From Flavobacteriales bacterium (GTDB lineage Bacteria; Bacteroidota; Bacteroidia; Flavobacteriales_F; PHOS-HE28): a DNA stretch of 5,828 nucleotides. The stretch spans positions 1 through 5,828 of the forward strand of contig JAGQVR010000182.1 in assembly GCA_020437875.1 (NCBI GenBank), given 5' to 3'. Within the stretch, counting starts at the first letter, position 1, and every line of letters starts with the position of its first letter. The notes beneath the pieces were generated by a model that worked only from the letters and a program-made list of their open reading frames with translations, ran no database searches and had not been told where the DNA came from. Positions 1 to 5,828 of the stretch are shown here, in pieces. The translations under genes were made by a program, and so were the position numbers.

Positions 1-729
1 AGCGATGAAGGCGGCCTCCTCCGGGGTGCCGAAGGCTGCTGCTCCCGTGCTGAAGCGTTGTTCCATATCGGGCAGGTGGTCCCGGTAGGCGTGCCGGATG
101 CTGGCCAGGCTCCATACGAAGATGCCGGCATTCCAAAGGAACTCGCCACTTTCCAGGAAGCGCACGGCCGTGTCATGGTCGGGTTTCTCCGTGAAGGCCT
201 TCACCGGTTTAACCCGCGGGTGCCGCGTGCCCGCTGCATCATCGAACTGGATGTAGCCGTAGCCGGTGTCCGGCCGGTTCGGCATGATGCCCAAGGTCAC
301 CAGGCAATCGGTGCTGGCGGCCTGCTGGAGTGCCAGGTCGATGGTCTCCTTGAAGGCCTTCTCCTTCATGACGAGGTGGTCGCTCGGGGCCACGATCATC
401 AGCGCCTTCGGGTCGCGGCTCGCGATCACATGATTGGCGTAGGCGACGCAGGGTGCCGTGTTCCGCCGCGAGGGCTCCGCCAGGATCTGGGAAGCCTTCA
501 GTGCGGGCAATTGCTCCTGCACGATCCCGGCATAGTTCGCATTGGTCACCACCAGGATGTTCTCGGGGGGGCAGATGGTGAGGAAGCGGTCGTAGGTCTG
601 TTGGAGCAGGGTGCGTCCGAGTCCGAGGAAATCAAGGAACTGCTTGGGATAGGCGCTCCGGCTCATGGGCCAGAAGCGGCTGCCGACGCCGCCGGCCATG
701 ATCACGCAATACGTGTGTTCGTTCGTCAT
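1..729 (-). CDS. manC: Mannose-1-phosphate guanylyltransferase, C-terminus cut off by window edge
   Basis: This gene encodes the cytoplasmic enzyme that makes GDP-mannose from mannose-1-phosphate and GTP, a donor for surface polysaccharides and glycoproteins. The frame is open from an ATG at 729-727 to the window edge, giving 243 residues. The N-terminus carries the nucleotidyltransferase signature MAGGVGSRFWPMSR (residues 11-24), followed by PKQF (28-31). Further family motifs are AEPSRRNTAP (84-93), APSDH (114-118, with the likely metal-binding Asp), NRPDTGYGYI (151-160), FTEKPD (179-184) and FLWNAGIFVW (197-206). Single-domain family members have about 350-360 residues, so roughly the last third lies outside the window. 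The start is 16 bp after the SprT-like gene on the same strand, so the two are probably cotranscribed. No Shine-Dalgarno sequence precedes the ATG, which is normal for Bacteroidota. The family assignment is very secure. The symbol is by family, and a bifunctional form cannot be excluded because the C-terminus is missing. Confidence 0.95.
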   Translation of the reverse strand, partial: MTNEHTYCVIMAGGVGSRFWPMSRSAYPKQFLDFLGLGRTLLQQTYDRFLTICPPENILVVTNANYAGIVQEQLPALKASQILAEPSRRNTAPCVAYANHVIASRDPKALMIVAPSDHLVMKEKAFKETIDLALQQAASTDCLVTLGIMPNRPDTGYGYIQFDDAAGTRHPRVKPVKAFTEKPDHDTAVRFLESGEFLWNAGIFVWSLASIRHAYRDHLPDMEQRFSTGAAAFGTPEEAAFIA

Positions 730-745
730 TTTCGAGGAGGCGGCC

Positions 746-1384
746 CTAGGAGGCCTTCAACACCACCATGGGTCCGTTCACCTGCACCTCCGCCATCGGG
801 TCGATGATGTAGTTGCGACGGTCGTTGAGGCAGTGGCATTTGTATCGTTTCCGGAGCTGCGGCCCTTTCACGAAGACGCGTTCGTTGAAACGGAACACGG
901 AGCGGTCCGGCAGCTCTTCCAATAGTTGGCGTGGTTCGGGGTCGTGGTTCATCAGCACCCGCATCAAGCCCTGGTCCGTGCAGCTGCTCGCCGGGGCGTC
1001 CACCAGGTGCCGCTCGAGGGCCCCCAGCACATCGGCCGGGAACACGGTATCGCTCAGGAAAGGGCGCATCAGGCGGGCGTACTCGCTCTTCCAGACGGGT
1101 CCGTGCGGGGCGGTCCAGCGCCGCTGGTTCACGAAGGTGCTGTAATGCGCGAACTCATGCACCAGCGTCACCAGGAAGGCGTACGGGTTCAGGTCGGCGT
1201 TCACGCTCACCCGGTGTGGCTGCGTGCGGGAGGCGCTGCGGTAGTCGCCCAATTTGGTCTGCCGTGGCCGGGCGATCCGCACCTGCACCGGGTTCTTCCG
1301 CAGCCAGTCCACTACCACGGGCCAGGCCGCGCTCGGAAGGTGCTTCCTCAGAAGCTCGGGATCACTGTCGGAAAGGCGGGGCAC
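746..1384 (-). CDS. SprT-like zinc metalloprotease domain protein
   Basis: This is a 212-residue protein of the SprT/Spartan-like family, predicted to be a cytoplasmic zinc metallopeptidase. The active site HEFAH lies at residues 76-80 with Glu77 as the general base, and His94 in the following PHGPVW segment is the probable third zinc ligand. Family-typical segments flank it: TKLGDYRS (43-50) and VNADLNPYAFLVTLVHE before, and RYKCHC (180-185) and DPMAEVQV (195-202) in the C-terminal beta region. Only Cys135, Cys183 and Cys185 are present, so a four-Cys zinc ribbon is absent. The start codon is GTG at 1384-1382. An in-frame TGA lies five codons upstream (1399-1397) and the next internal Met is residue 106, beyond the active site, so no ATG start is possible. 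The gene begins 12 bp after the lipoprotein gene and ends 16 bp before manC. The family is secure. The substrate is unknown, and a role in DNA-protein crosslink repair, as in Spartan, is only an analogy. Confidence 0.9.
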   Translation of the reverse strand: MPRLSDSDPELLRKHLPSAAWPVVVDWLRKNPVQVRIARPRQTKLGDYRSASRTQPHRVSVNADLNPYAFLVTLVHEFAHYSTFVNQRRWTAPHGPVWKSEYARLMRPFLSDTVFPADVLGALERHLVDAPASSCTDQGLMRVLMNHDPEPRQLLEELPDRSVFRFNERVFVKGPQLRKRYKCHCLNDRRNYIIDPMAEVQVNGPMVVLKAS

Positions 1385-1396
1385 GATGGTGGTGGC

Positions 1397-1621
1397 TCAG
1401 GAAGGCTGGGCCGTGCCACAATGATACGGGGTCGCCGCCGGATGGGGGCCGGCATGCTCACTGCCCGCCGGCGGGCGGGGCACATGGTTCCATTTGGGGC
1501 ACTTGCAATCATTGGAATGCCTGTACTTGGCAGGCTGGGAATTGCAGGACGCGATCACCAAGGCCGAGACAAGCGCGGCCAAGGGCCATATGTTCCGTCG
1601 GATGGTGCAAGACCCCTGCAT
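1397..1621 (-). CDS. Small Cys-containing lipoprotein of unknown function
   Basis: This encodes a 74-residue predicted lipoprotein, which I do not recognise as a named family. From the ATG at 1621-1619 it begins with a short segment containing RR (residues 8-9), then a hydrophobic stretch from Ile11 to Ala24, ending in the lipobox VIASC. Signal peptidase II would cut before Cys26. The mature part has about 49 residues. It contains a CKCPKW motif (Cys39, Cys41), a basic and polar stretch before it, and a Pro/Ala/His-rich tail with one more Cys (68). The frame stays open upstream to an ATG at 1726, but that would overlap the divergent permease gene and bury the signal peptide, so the ATG at 1621 is preferred. 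It is the first gene of the run leading into the SprT-like gene, 12 bp downstream and in the same reading frame. It could be an inner- or outer-membrane lipoprotein. The well-formed signal peptide is the main reason for calling it real. Confidence 0.72.
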   Translation of the reverse strand: MQGSCTIRRNIWPLAALVSALVIASCNSQPAKYRHSNDCKCPKWNHVPRPPAGSEHAGPHPAATPYHCGTAQPS

Positions 1622-1690
1622 GGTGTGCGAAACTACAACCTCCATCGACCCCGCCCTTGTATGCCAGGGGCTATTTTCGCCCCGTTCGTC
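1622..1690. promoter_or_regulatory. Divergent intergenic region, probable promoters in both directions
   Basis: These 69 bp separate the start codons of the minus-strand lipoprotein gene and the plus-strand permease gene, so both promoters should lie here or slightly within the opposite gene. Two sequences resemble the Bacteroidota -7 element TAnnTTTG with one mismatch each. They are TATTTTCG on the plus strand (1672-1679) and TAGTTTCG on the minus strand (1635-1628). Neither has a TTG -33 element at a normal distance, and both sit only 6-11 bp from a start codon, which would leave almost no leader. The region is inferred from gene arrangement, and the specific boxes are weak. Confidence 0.35.
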
Positions 1691-2431
1691 ATGGGCATCA
1701 TCGGACATATCGGCCGCTATTTCCACCTGTTGCGTGAGACCTTCAGTCGTCCGGAGAGGGCGGGTATCTTCTGGCGCCGTACCGTGGAGGAGATGGATCT
1801 GCTAGGGGTGCAGAGCCTGGGCATCGTGGCCCTGCTCAGCGCCTTCATGGGTGCCGTGATCACCATCCAGACCAAGACGAACATCGACAGCCCGCTGATC
1901 CAGTCCTGGGTGGTGGGCTTCGCCACCCGCCAGAGCGTCATCCTGGAGTTCAGCCCAACTGTGATCTCGCTGATCCTTGCCGGGAAGGTGGGCAGCAATA
2001 TCGCGGCGGAGATCGGCTCCATGCGGGTGAAGGAGCAGATCGATGCACTGGACATCATGGGGGTGAACTCGGCCAACTACCTCATCCTGCCCAAGTTGGC
2101 CGCCACCACCATGATCAACCCCTTCCTGGTGATGATCAGCATGTTCCTCGGGATCTTCGGCGGCTGGCTTGCCGGTGTGCAGTCGGGTGTGATCTCAAGT
2201 GAGGACTTCGTGATGGGCATCCAGACCGGCTTCAAGCCTTTCCATGTCACCTATGCGATCATCAAGACGGTGGTCTTCGCCTTCATCATCACCACGGTGA
2301 GCGCCTACCAGGGTTATTACACACGCGGAGGCACCCGGGAGGTGGGCATCAGCAGCACCCGCGCGGTGGTCTACAGCAACGTCGTGATCCTCCTGGCGAA
2401 CCTCGTCCTTACCCGTGTTCTCCTGCTATGA
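1691..2431 (+). CDS. mlaE: MlaE-family ABC transporter permease
   Basis: This is the inner-membrane permease of an MlaFED-type ABC transporter, which moves phospholipid or related lipid between the inner and outer membranes. The protein has 246 residues, the usual family length. It begins with an amphipathic N-terminal segment (HIGRYFHLL, 6-14). Hydrophobic membrane segments follow at about 41-59, 84-107, 140-163, 190-206 and 225-245. The conserved family core is clear: FMGAVITIQT (52-61), a long conserved stretch from EFSPT (86-90) through AGKVGSNIAAEIGSMRV (97-113) to EQIDALDIMG (115-124), and a cytoplasmic loop that should contact the ATPase. The frame is open far upstream, but the ATG at 1691 puts HIGRYF at the position usual for the family. 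An ATG at 1661 would add ten unhelpful residues. The stop overlaps the ATPase start as ATGA, which indicates translational coupling. The family is secure. The symbol is by homology, and the transported substrate is inferred. Confidence 0.93.
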   Translation: MGIIGHIGRYFHLLRETFSRPERAGIFWRRTVEEMDLLGVQSLGIVALLSAFMGAVITIQTKTNIDSPLIQSWVVGFATRQSVILEFSPTVISLILAGKVGSNIAAEIGSMRVKEQIDALDIMGVNSANYLILPKLAATTMINPFLVMISMFLGIFGGWLAGVQSGVISSEDFVMGIQTGFKPFHVTYAIIKTVVFAFIITTVSAYQGYYTRGGTREVGISSTRAVVYSNVVILLANLVLTRVLLL

Positions 2432-3192
2432 TCGAAGTGGTGGGCCTCGGCAAGCGCTTCGGCGACACGCAGGTGCTCAACGGCATCGATGCGGTCTTCC
2501 AGAAGGGACGGGTGAACCAGATCATCGGGCGAAGCGGCTCCGGCAAGAGCGTCTTCGCCAAGTGCATGGTCGGCCTCTACAAGCCGGAGGAGGGGAAGGT
2601 GCTTTTCGAGGGCAGGTCCTTCCATGACATGGACGCCGATGAGAAGCGGCAGGTGCGCCAGCGCATCGGCATGCTCTTCCAAGGCTCGGCCCTTTTCGAC
2701 AGCCTCACGGTGCTGGAGAACGTCATGTTCCCCCTTCGGATGTTCGGAGCCATGCCGAAGAACGAGATGGAGGACAGGGCGCGCGAATGCCTCAAGCTGG
2801 TGCGCATCCAGGAGAAGGACGATCTCTTCCCCGCACAGATCAGTGGTGGTATGCAGAAGCGTGTGGGCATCGCCCGCGCCATCGTCCTGGAACCGCAATA
2901 CCTCTTCTGCGACGAGCCCAACAGTGGTCTGGACCCACAGACGGCGATCGTCATCGACGACCTGATCAAGGAGCTTACGGAGAGCCTCAACACCACCACC
3001 GTGGTGATCACGCACGACATGAACAGCGTGATGGAGACCGGCGAGCACATCCTGTTCATCCATCAGGGACGGAAGTGGTGGGAGGGTGATCGGGAGGCGC
3101 TGCTGAACACCGACAACAAGGAGCTGATCGAATTCGTCTTCGCTGGCAGCCTCATGCGCCAGGTGAAGGAGGCCATGTCCCGCCGCTCCTGA
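2428..3192 (+). CDS. mlaF: MlaF-family ABC transporter ATP-binding protein
   Basis: This 254-residue cytoplasmic ATPase energises the permease encoded just upstream. All ABC ATPase motifs are intact: Walker A GRSGSGKS (34-41), Q-loop Gln85 in LFQGSALFDSLTV, signature ISGGMQKR (138-145), Walker B YLFCDE (158-163) with catalytic Glu163, D-loop SGLD (166-169), and switch His196 in ITHDM. The FQGSALFDSLTVLENV and SGGMQKRVGIARAI sequences are characteristic of the MlaF/Ttg2A subfamily rather than of general importers. The ATG lies within the permease stop codon region (ATGA), so the two proteins are probably made in equal amounts. No MCE-domain (MlaD-like) gene follows. A strong hairpin and a convergent gene come next, so the periplasmic partner must be encoded elsewhere. 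Gene family is secure and the exact lipid substrate is unknown. Confidence 0.94.
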   Translation: MIEVVGLGKRFGDTQVLNGIDAVFQKGRVNQIIGRSGSGKSVFAKCMVGLYKPEEGKVLFEGRSFHDMDADEKRQVRQRIGMLFQGSALFDSLTVLENVMFPLRMFGAMPKNEMEDRARECLKLVRIQEKDDLFPAQISGGMQKRVGIARAIVLEPQYLFCDEPNSGLDPQTAIVIDDLIKELTESLNTTTVVITHDMNSVMETGEHILFIHQGRKWWEGDREALLNTDNKELIEFVFAGSLMRQVKEAMSRRS

Positions 3193-3204
3193 ACGCCATG
3201 AACG

Positions 3205-3241
3205 ACGAGGCCCCGTGGATCCAGGATCCACGGGGCCTCGT
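3205..3241. terminator. Perfect hairpin between convergent genes, probable bidirectional terminator
   Basis: This is a perfect inverted repeat with 18-bp arms at 3205-3222 and 3224-3241 around a single central base. In RNA it would form a stem of about 17 bp with a 3-nt loop, rich in G and C. It begins 12 bp after the mlaF stop and ends 12 bp before the stop of the convergent T9SS gene, so it can serve both transcripts. No T-tract follows on either strand, so it is not a textbook intrinsic terminator. It could instead stop transcription by stem strength or protect mRNA 3' ends. Each arm contains one GGATCC. Confidence 0.7.
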
Positions 3242-3253
3242 ACCATCCGTCGA

Positions 3254-5206
3254 TCAGTGCAGCGTGATGCGCTCCACCTTGCTCTGGTCACCGTTGCTCA
3301 CACGTACGCTGTACACGCCATGCGCCAGGCCGGTGAGGTCCATCGTGGTACGGCCCGTGAACCGGGTGGTGCGCACCACGGCGCCGAGGAGGTCGATCAC
3401 CTCGACGTTCATAAGGCCGGAGGCATCACTTACGATGTTCAGCATGCCCGTGGTCGGATTCGGGTACATGGAAACACCCGTGGTGGCGAGGTCCTCCTCG
3501 ATACCGACGGCCGCCGTGATGTTCAGGCGGATGGCCGCAGCATTGCCGTTGCCGTAAACGTGGCGACCCTCGGTGCCGTCGTCGTTGAAGTCGATCGGCA
3601 GCCAGATCATGGTGCTGATGCCCGGCTGCGGCACGGTGTTGTCATCGGCGATGTACACCTCCGGATCGTTCGTGGCCGTGGTTCCCGAGCCACTGATGCG
3701 GGCACAGAGGTAGTAGGCCCCGGGGTTCAGGAACACGGGCTGGATGAAGGGCACCGTGATGCGACCGGCCGACACATGCTGCTGGGTGATGCTCACCACA
3801 TCGGAGGTCACGCCATCGATCGGAAAGTCGACGGAGCTGCTCGCGATGTTCAACACGTCGGCCGTATCCAGGAGGAACACCTCGACCGTGGCCGCTTCAC
3901 CGGCGCGTGTGTTCGTGCCCAGGATGATCGTGGCGCTGAACGCCTCCGTGGCCGTGAAGATGTTATACATCGTCATGAAGTTCATGGTCGCGTTGTCCGT
4001 GAACGAGGCGGTACCGAGCTGCTGACGCACCTCCGTACCCGGAGGATAGTTGCCAAGTGCATCCAGGGAGTACTGGTCGAGGGTGATCTCGAAGTTGCGC
4101 ACCTTGGAATTGTCCGTCAGGACGCCATCCTGGTCGATGAAGTCGCTGTTGATGCTGAAGGTGGCGTTGTACCGACCGAGGTCCATGAAGGGAAGGTTCA
4201 CCCAGTCGTCGCTCACGATGCTCGCTCCGGATTGGATATCACCCAGTGGTGTCGTGTGCGAGAGCACTTCCGCACCGGCCTGGGTGGTGATGACGCACTG
4301 CACGCTCGAGTTGGTCTGCACAGCACTGCCGTAGTTCAACACCTCCGCACCGATGTTCATCGTCGAGGGCAGCTGCGTGGCCGGGATGCGACCGTACTCC
4401 TCGCCTTCGCCGGTGGTGGACGTGTAGGCATAGTTCATGCGCATCTCGTACTCCGGAAGGATCACGATCTGGATGTCATCCACCTGCCAGTGGTAGTGCG
4501 AGGTGCCGGCTTCGCTGTTGTGGTGGAAACGGATCTGCACGTTGTCCGGGTCCTCGGCCACCACGCTGGAGATGTTGAACCGACGGGTCTCGGTGAAGGT
4601 CGGGTCCTGGTTCAGTGCCAGGCCTTCGTTCGCCAGGAAGGCCGTCCAGTTGGCACCGCCATCGGCACTCACCTCGAAGAAGAAGGGGCTGTCACCGCAG
4701 CAGAAACGCGAACGCTGCTGGAAGACCACCTCGACCTGCGGGGTGAGGGAAAGGTCGATCACCGGCGAGACCAAACTCGCCTCCCAGTCCACGAACTGGC
4801 TCGTAGGCAGTGCGGTGGGCGTGTTGCCATTCCAGGTGCAGTTGGCCGAGTCCGAAGCGAACTTGGCGAAACCGTTGGAGAAGGTGGTCGACTGGATCCG
4901 CTGGCTGGCCGGGGTGTAGGCACCGAGCGGACCGGTCGTGCTGATCTTCCAGATGTTGGCGTGCGGACCTTCGGTGGTCCAGGCACCGGAGGGATTATTC
5001 CCGGCCAGGCCGTTGCTGAAGTCCTCCGACCAGACCACGGTGCCACCACCGCGCTCACCACCCACCATGGGGGTGTCACGATCGGGCTGGTTCATGCCGA
5101 TAGGCGTGGCAAGCGGTTGCCGATCCAAGTGACCTTCCTGCTGGGCGGAAGCCACCATGGCGAAAGTGCCGGCGAATAGGCCGAGCAGGGTAAAGCGTGT
5201 CTTCAT
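3254..5206 (-). CDS. Secreted multidomain protein with MAM-like region and T9SS type A sorting domain
   Basis: This is a 650-residue exported protein. A Sec signal peptide spans residues 1-21 (KTR, hydrophobic core, cleavage after ASA). A jelly-roll region of MAM or concanavalin-like type spans about 58-250. It starts with WSEDFSNG (59-66), contains VSADGGANW (179-187), and ends with WQVDDIQI (240-247). Residues about 270-375 look like an Ig-like beta domain of the CARDB kind. A further beta module (about 395-565) includes LNPGAYYL (493-500) and a possible calcium loop, DFNDDG (539-544). The T9SS type A C-terminal domain covers 578-650, with YPNPTTG (581-587) and a GVYSVRV strand. Such proteins cross the outer membrane through T9SS and are usually anchored on the surface or released. 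Nothing catalytic is visible, so an adhesive or binding role is a guess. The ATG at 5206 is chosen because it gives the signal peptide. The gene converges on mlaF across the hairpin and lies 131 bp after the preceding same-strand gene. In that gap, TAACTTG (5240-5234) is a poor match to a -7 element. Confidence 0.9.
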   Translation of the reverse strand: MKTRFTLLGLFAGTFAMVASAQQEGHLDRQPLATPIGMNQPDRDTPMVGGERGGGTVVWSEDFSNGLAGNNPSGAWTTEGPHANIWKISTTGPLGAYTPASQRIQSTTFSNGFAKFASDSANCTWNGNTPTALPTSQFVDWEASLVSPVIDLSLTPQVEVVFQQRSRFCCGDSPFFFEVSADGGANWTAFLANEGLALNQDPTFTETRRFNISSVVAEDPDNVQIRFHHNSEAGTSHYHWQVDDIQIVILPEYEMRMNYAYTSTTGEGEEYGRIPATQLPSTMNIGAEVLNYGSAVQTNSSVQCVITTQAGAEVLSHTTPLGDIQSGASIVSDDWVNLPFMDLGRYNATFSINSDFIDQDGVLTDNSKVRNFEITLDQYSLDALGNYPPGTEVRQQLGTASFTDNATMNFMTMYNIFTATEAFSATIILGTNTRAGEAATVEVFLLDTADVLNIASSSVDFPIDGVTSDVVSITQQHVSAGRITVPFIQPVFLNPGAYYLCARISGSGTTATNDPEVYIADDNTVPQPGISTMIWLPIDFNDDGTEGRHVYGNGNAAAIRLNITAAVGIEEDLATTGVSMYPNPTTGMLNIVSDASGLMNVEVIDLLGAVVRTTRFTGRTTMDLTGLAHGVYSVRVSNGDQSKVERITLH

Positions 5207-5337
5207 GTTGGTTTGACCGTTTGGACGGGGAGCAAGTTACACGTCGGGATGTATCGTGAAGCGGCCGTTATGGGGCGGAGCGTGCCGTACGGGGTGCAAG
5301 GATGCCGACCGCTCGTGGAACGCTGACCGCTACTGGC

Positions 5338-5828
5338 TCAGCGGGTGATCACCAAGGTCGCTGCGAATGGGCCATGTGCGGTGTGCACCTGCACCAGATA
5401 GACGCCGGCAGGGACATCGCCGACCTCTATCCATGGATCACCCCCTGCCGGTTGGAGGCTTGCACGTCCTTCCAGCACCGTCCTTCCTGCCATATCCATC
5501 AGGGACCAACCGTTGATCACTACATCTTCGGGTAGCTCTATCCGGAAACGGTCGCTCGCAGGGTTCGGGTAGATCCGTAGGCCGCTGTCGTTGGACCCCT
5601 GTTCCCGTACGGTCACGGGTACCGTTTCCAGGTGGAGGCGCACCATCGGGGTGGTGGCAAGGTCAGAGAGGAGGAAGGTGGCACCTTCCATGACCACGGA
5701 GCGGCCGGCGGTCGCTTCTCCACCGACCAGTACATGGATCGCACGGTCATTGTCCTGCGCAAGCTGCTGGATACCCACGTGGTAGTCACCGGGGACGAGC
5801 GCTGGGGCGTTGGTGAACGCCTCGAATA
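5338..5828 (-). CDS. C-terminal part of a T9SS type A sorting domain protein, 5' end outside window
   Basis: The last 162 residues of a secreted protein are visible, and the frame is open to the window edge, so the true start is outside. A GTG at 5778 is in frame but falls inside a beta-strand motif (PGDYHVGIQQL), so it is not a credible start. The visible part has two regions. A beta module (visible residues 1-70) contains ALVPGDYHVGIQ and ends in MVRLHLE. The T9SS type A sorting domain (about 84-162) contains IYPNPASDRFRIELP, a LMDMAGRTVLEG turn, PAGVYLVQV, and a terminal TLVITR strand. The domain directs the protein through the T9SS outer-membrane channel. The rest of the protein, and so its function, cannot be judged here. 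Its stop is 131 bp before the start of the next T9SS cargo gene on the same strand, so the two may be cotranscribed or separately promoted. There is no strong terminator hairpin in that gap. Confidence 0.88.
   Translation of the reverse strand, partial: FEAFTNAPALVPGDYHVGIQQLAQDNDRAIHVLVGGEATAGRSVVMEGATFLLSDLATTPMVRLHLETVPVTVREQGSNDSGLRIYPNPASDRFRIELPEDVVINGWSLMDMAGRTVLEGRASLQPAGGDPWIEVGDVPAGVYLVQVHTAHGPFAATLVITR

Noticed and set aside
58..807. 249-codon open frame on the plus strand opposite manC
   Set aside because: It is the complement of the mannose-1-phosphate guanylyltransferase gene, which carries all family motifs, and its composition is mirror-like.
1463..1476. 14-bp perfect GC palindrome inside the lipoprotein gene
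   Set aside because: It is short, has no adjacent T-run, and lies in a Pro/Ala-coding stretch where such palindromes arise by codon bias.
926..1690. Long upstream extension of the permease frame on the plus strand
   Set aside because: It runs antisense through the SprT-like and lipoprotein genes. The permease family begins close to the ATG at 1691, so the upstream part is open by chance.
2371..3291. 306-codon open frame on the minus strand across mlaF and the hairpin
   Set aside because: It is antisense to a fully motif-complete ABC ATPase and runs through the terminator hairpin. It has no motif or signal of its own.
3215..5179. 654-codon open frame on the plus strand, antisense to the large T9SS gene
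   Set aside because: It lies almost entirely inside the opposite-strand gene, which has a signal peptide, recognisable domains and a sorting domain. Its translation is rich in His, Arg, Gly and Val without any family motif, as expected for a mirror frame in GC-rich DNA.
5234..5240. TAACTTG on the minus strand as a promoter for the 650-residue gene
   Set aside because: It only partly matches TAnnTTTG, and there is no TTG at the expected upstream spacing.
5321..5343. Inverted repeat CGCTGA...TCAGCG overlapping the stop of the upstream T9SS gene
   Set aside because: Arms are only 6 bp with an 11-nt loop and no T-tract, too weak to call a terminator.

Overview
The window looks like chromosomal DNA from a high-GC member of the Bacteroidota, probably Flavobacteriales or a relative. 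Two lines of evidence support this. Two secreted proteins end in type A sorting domains of the type IX secretion system (T9SS), which is restricted to this phylum. The permease, ATPase, SprT-like protein and sugar nucleotidyltransferase all read like Bacteroidota versions of their families. Shine-Dalgarno sequences are not evident, as is usual in the phylum.

Layout: (1) Positions 1-1621, minus strand, hold a tight three-gene run in transcription order. It starts with a 74-residue Cys-containing lipoprotein (1397-1621), followed by a SprT-like zinc metalloprotease with a GTG start (746-1384) and a mannose-1-phosphate guanylyltransferase (1-729, cut by the window edge). Gaps are 12 and 16 bp, so they probably share a transcript. 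(2) A 69-bp divergent intergenic region (1622-1690) separates them from a plus-strand pair encoding an MlaE-type permease (1691-2431) and an MlaF-type ATPase (2428-3192), joined by an ATGA overlap. (3) A perfect 18-bp-arm hairpin (3205-3241) lies between this pair and a convergent minus-strand gene. (4) Positions 3254-5206 (minus) encode a 650-residue secreted multidomain protein with a signal peptide, a MAM-like jelly-roll region and a T9SS C-terminal domain. (5) After 131 bp without a gene, 5338-5828 (minus) is the 3' end of another T9SS cargo protein, whose pre-sorting module resembles that of its neighbour.

The genes mostly concern the cell envelope: an ABC core for lipid transport between inner and outer membrane, GDP-mannose supply for surface glycans, a small lipoprotein, and two exported surface proteins. 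No pathway links them all. I see no RNA gene, CRISPR array, insertion sequence or phage remnant, and no convincing new system. The least described item is the small lipoprotein, which lies in the same frame as the downstream SprT gene with a single TGA between them.
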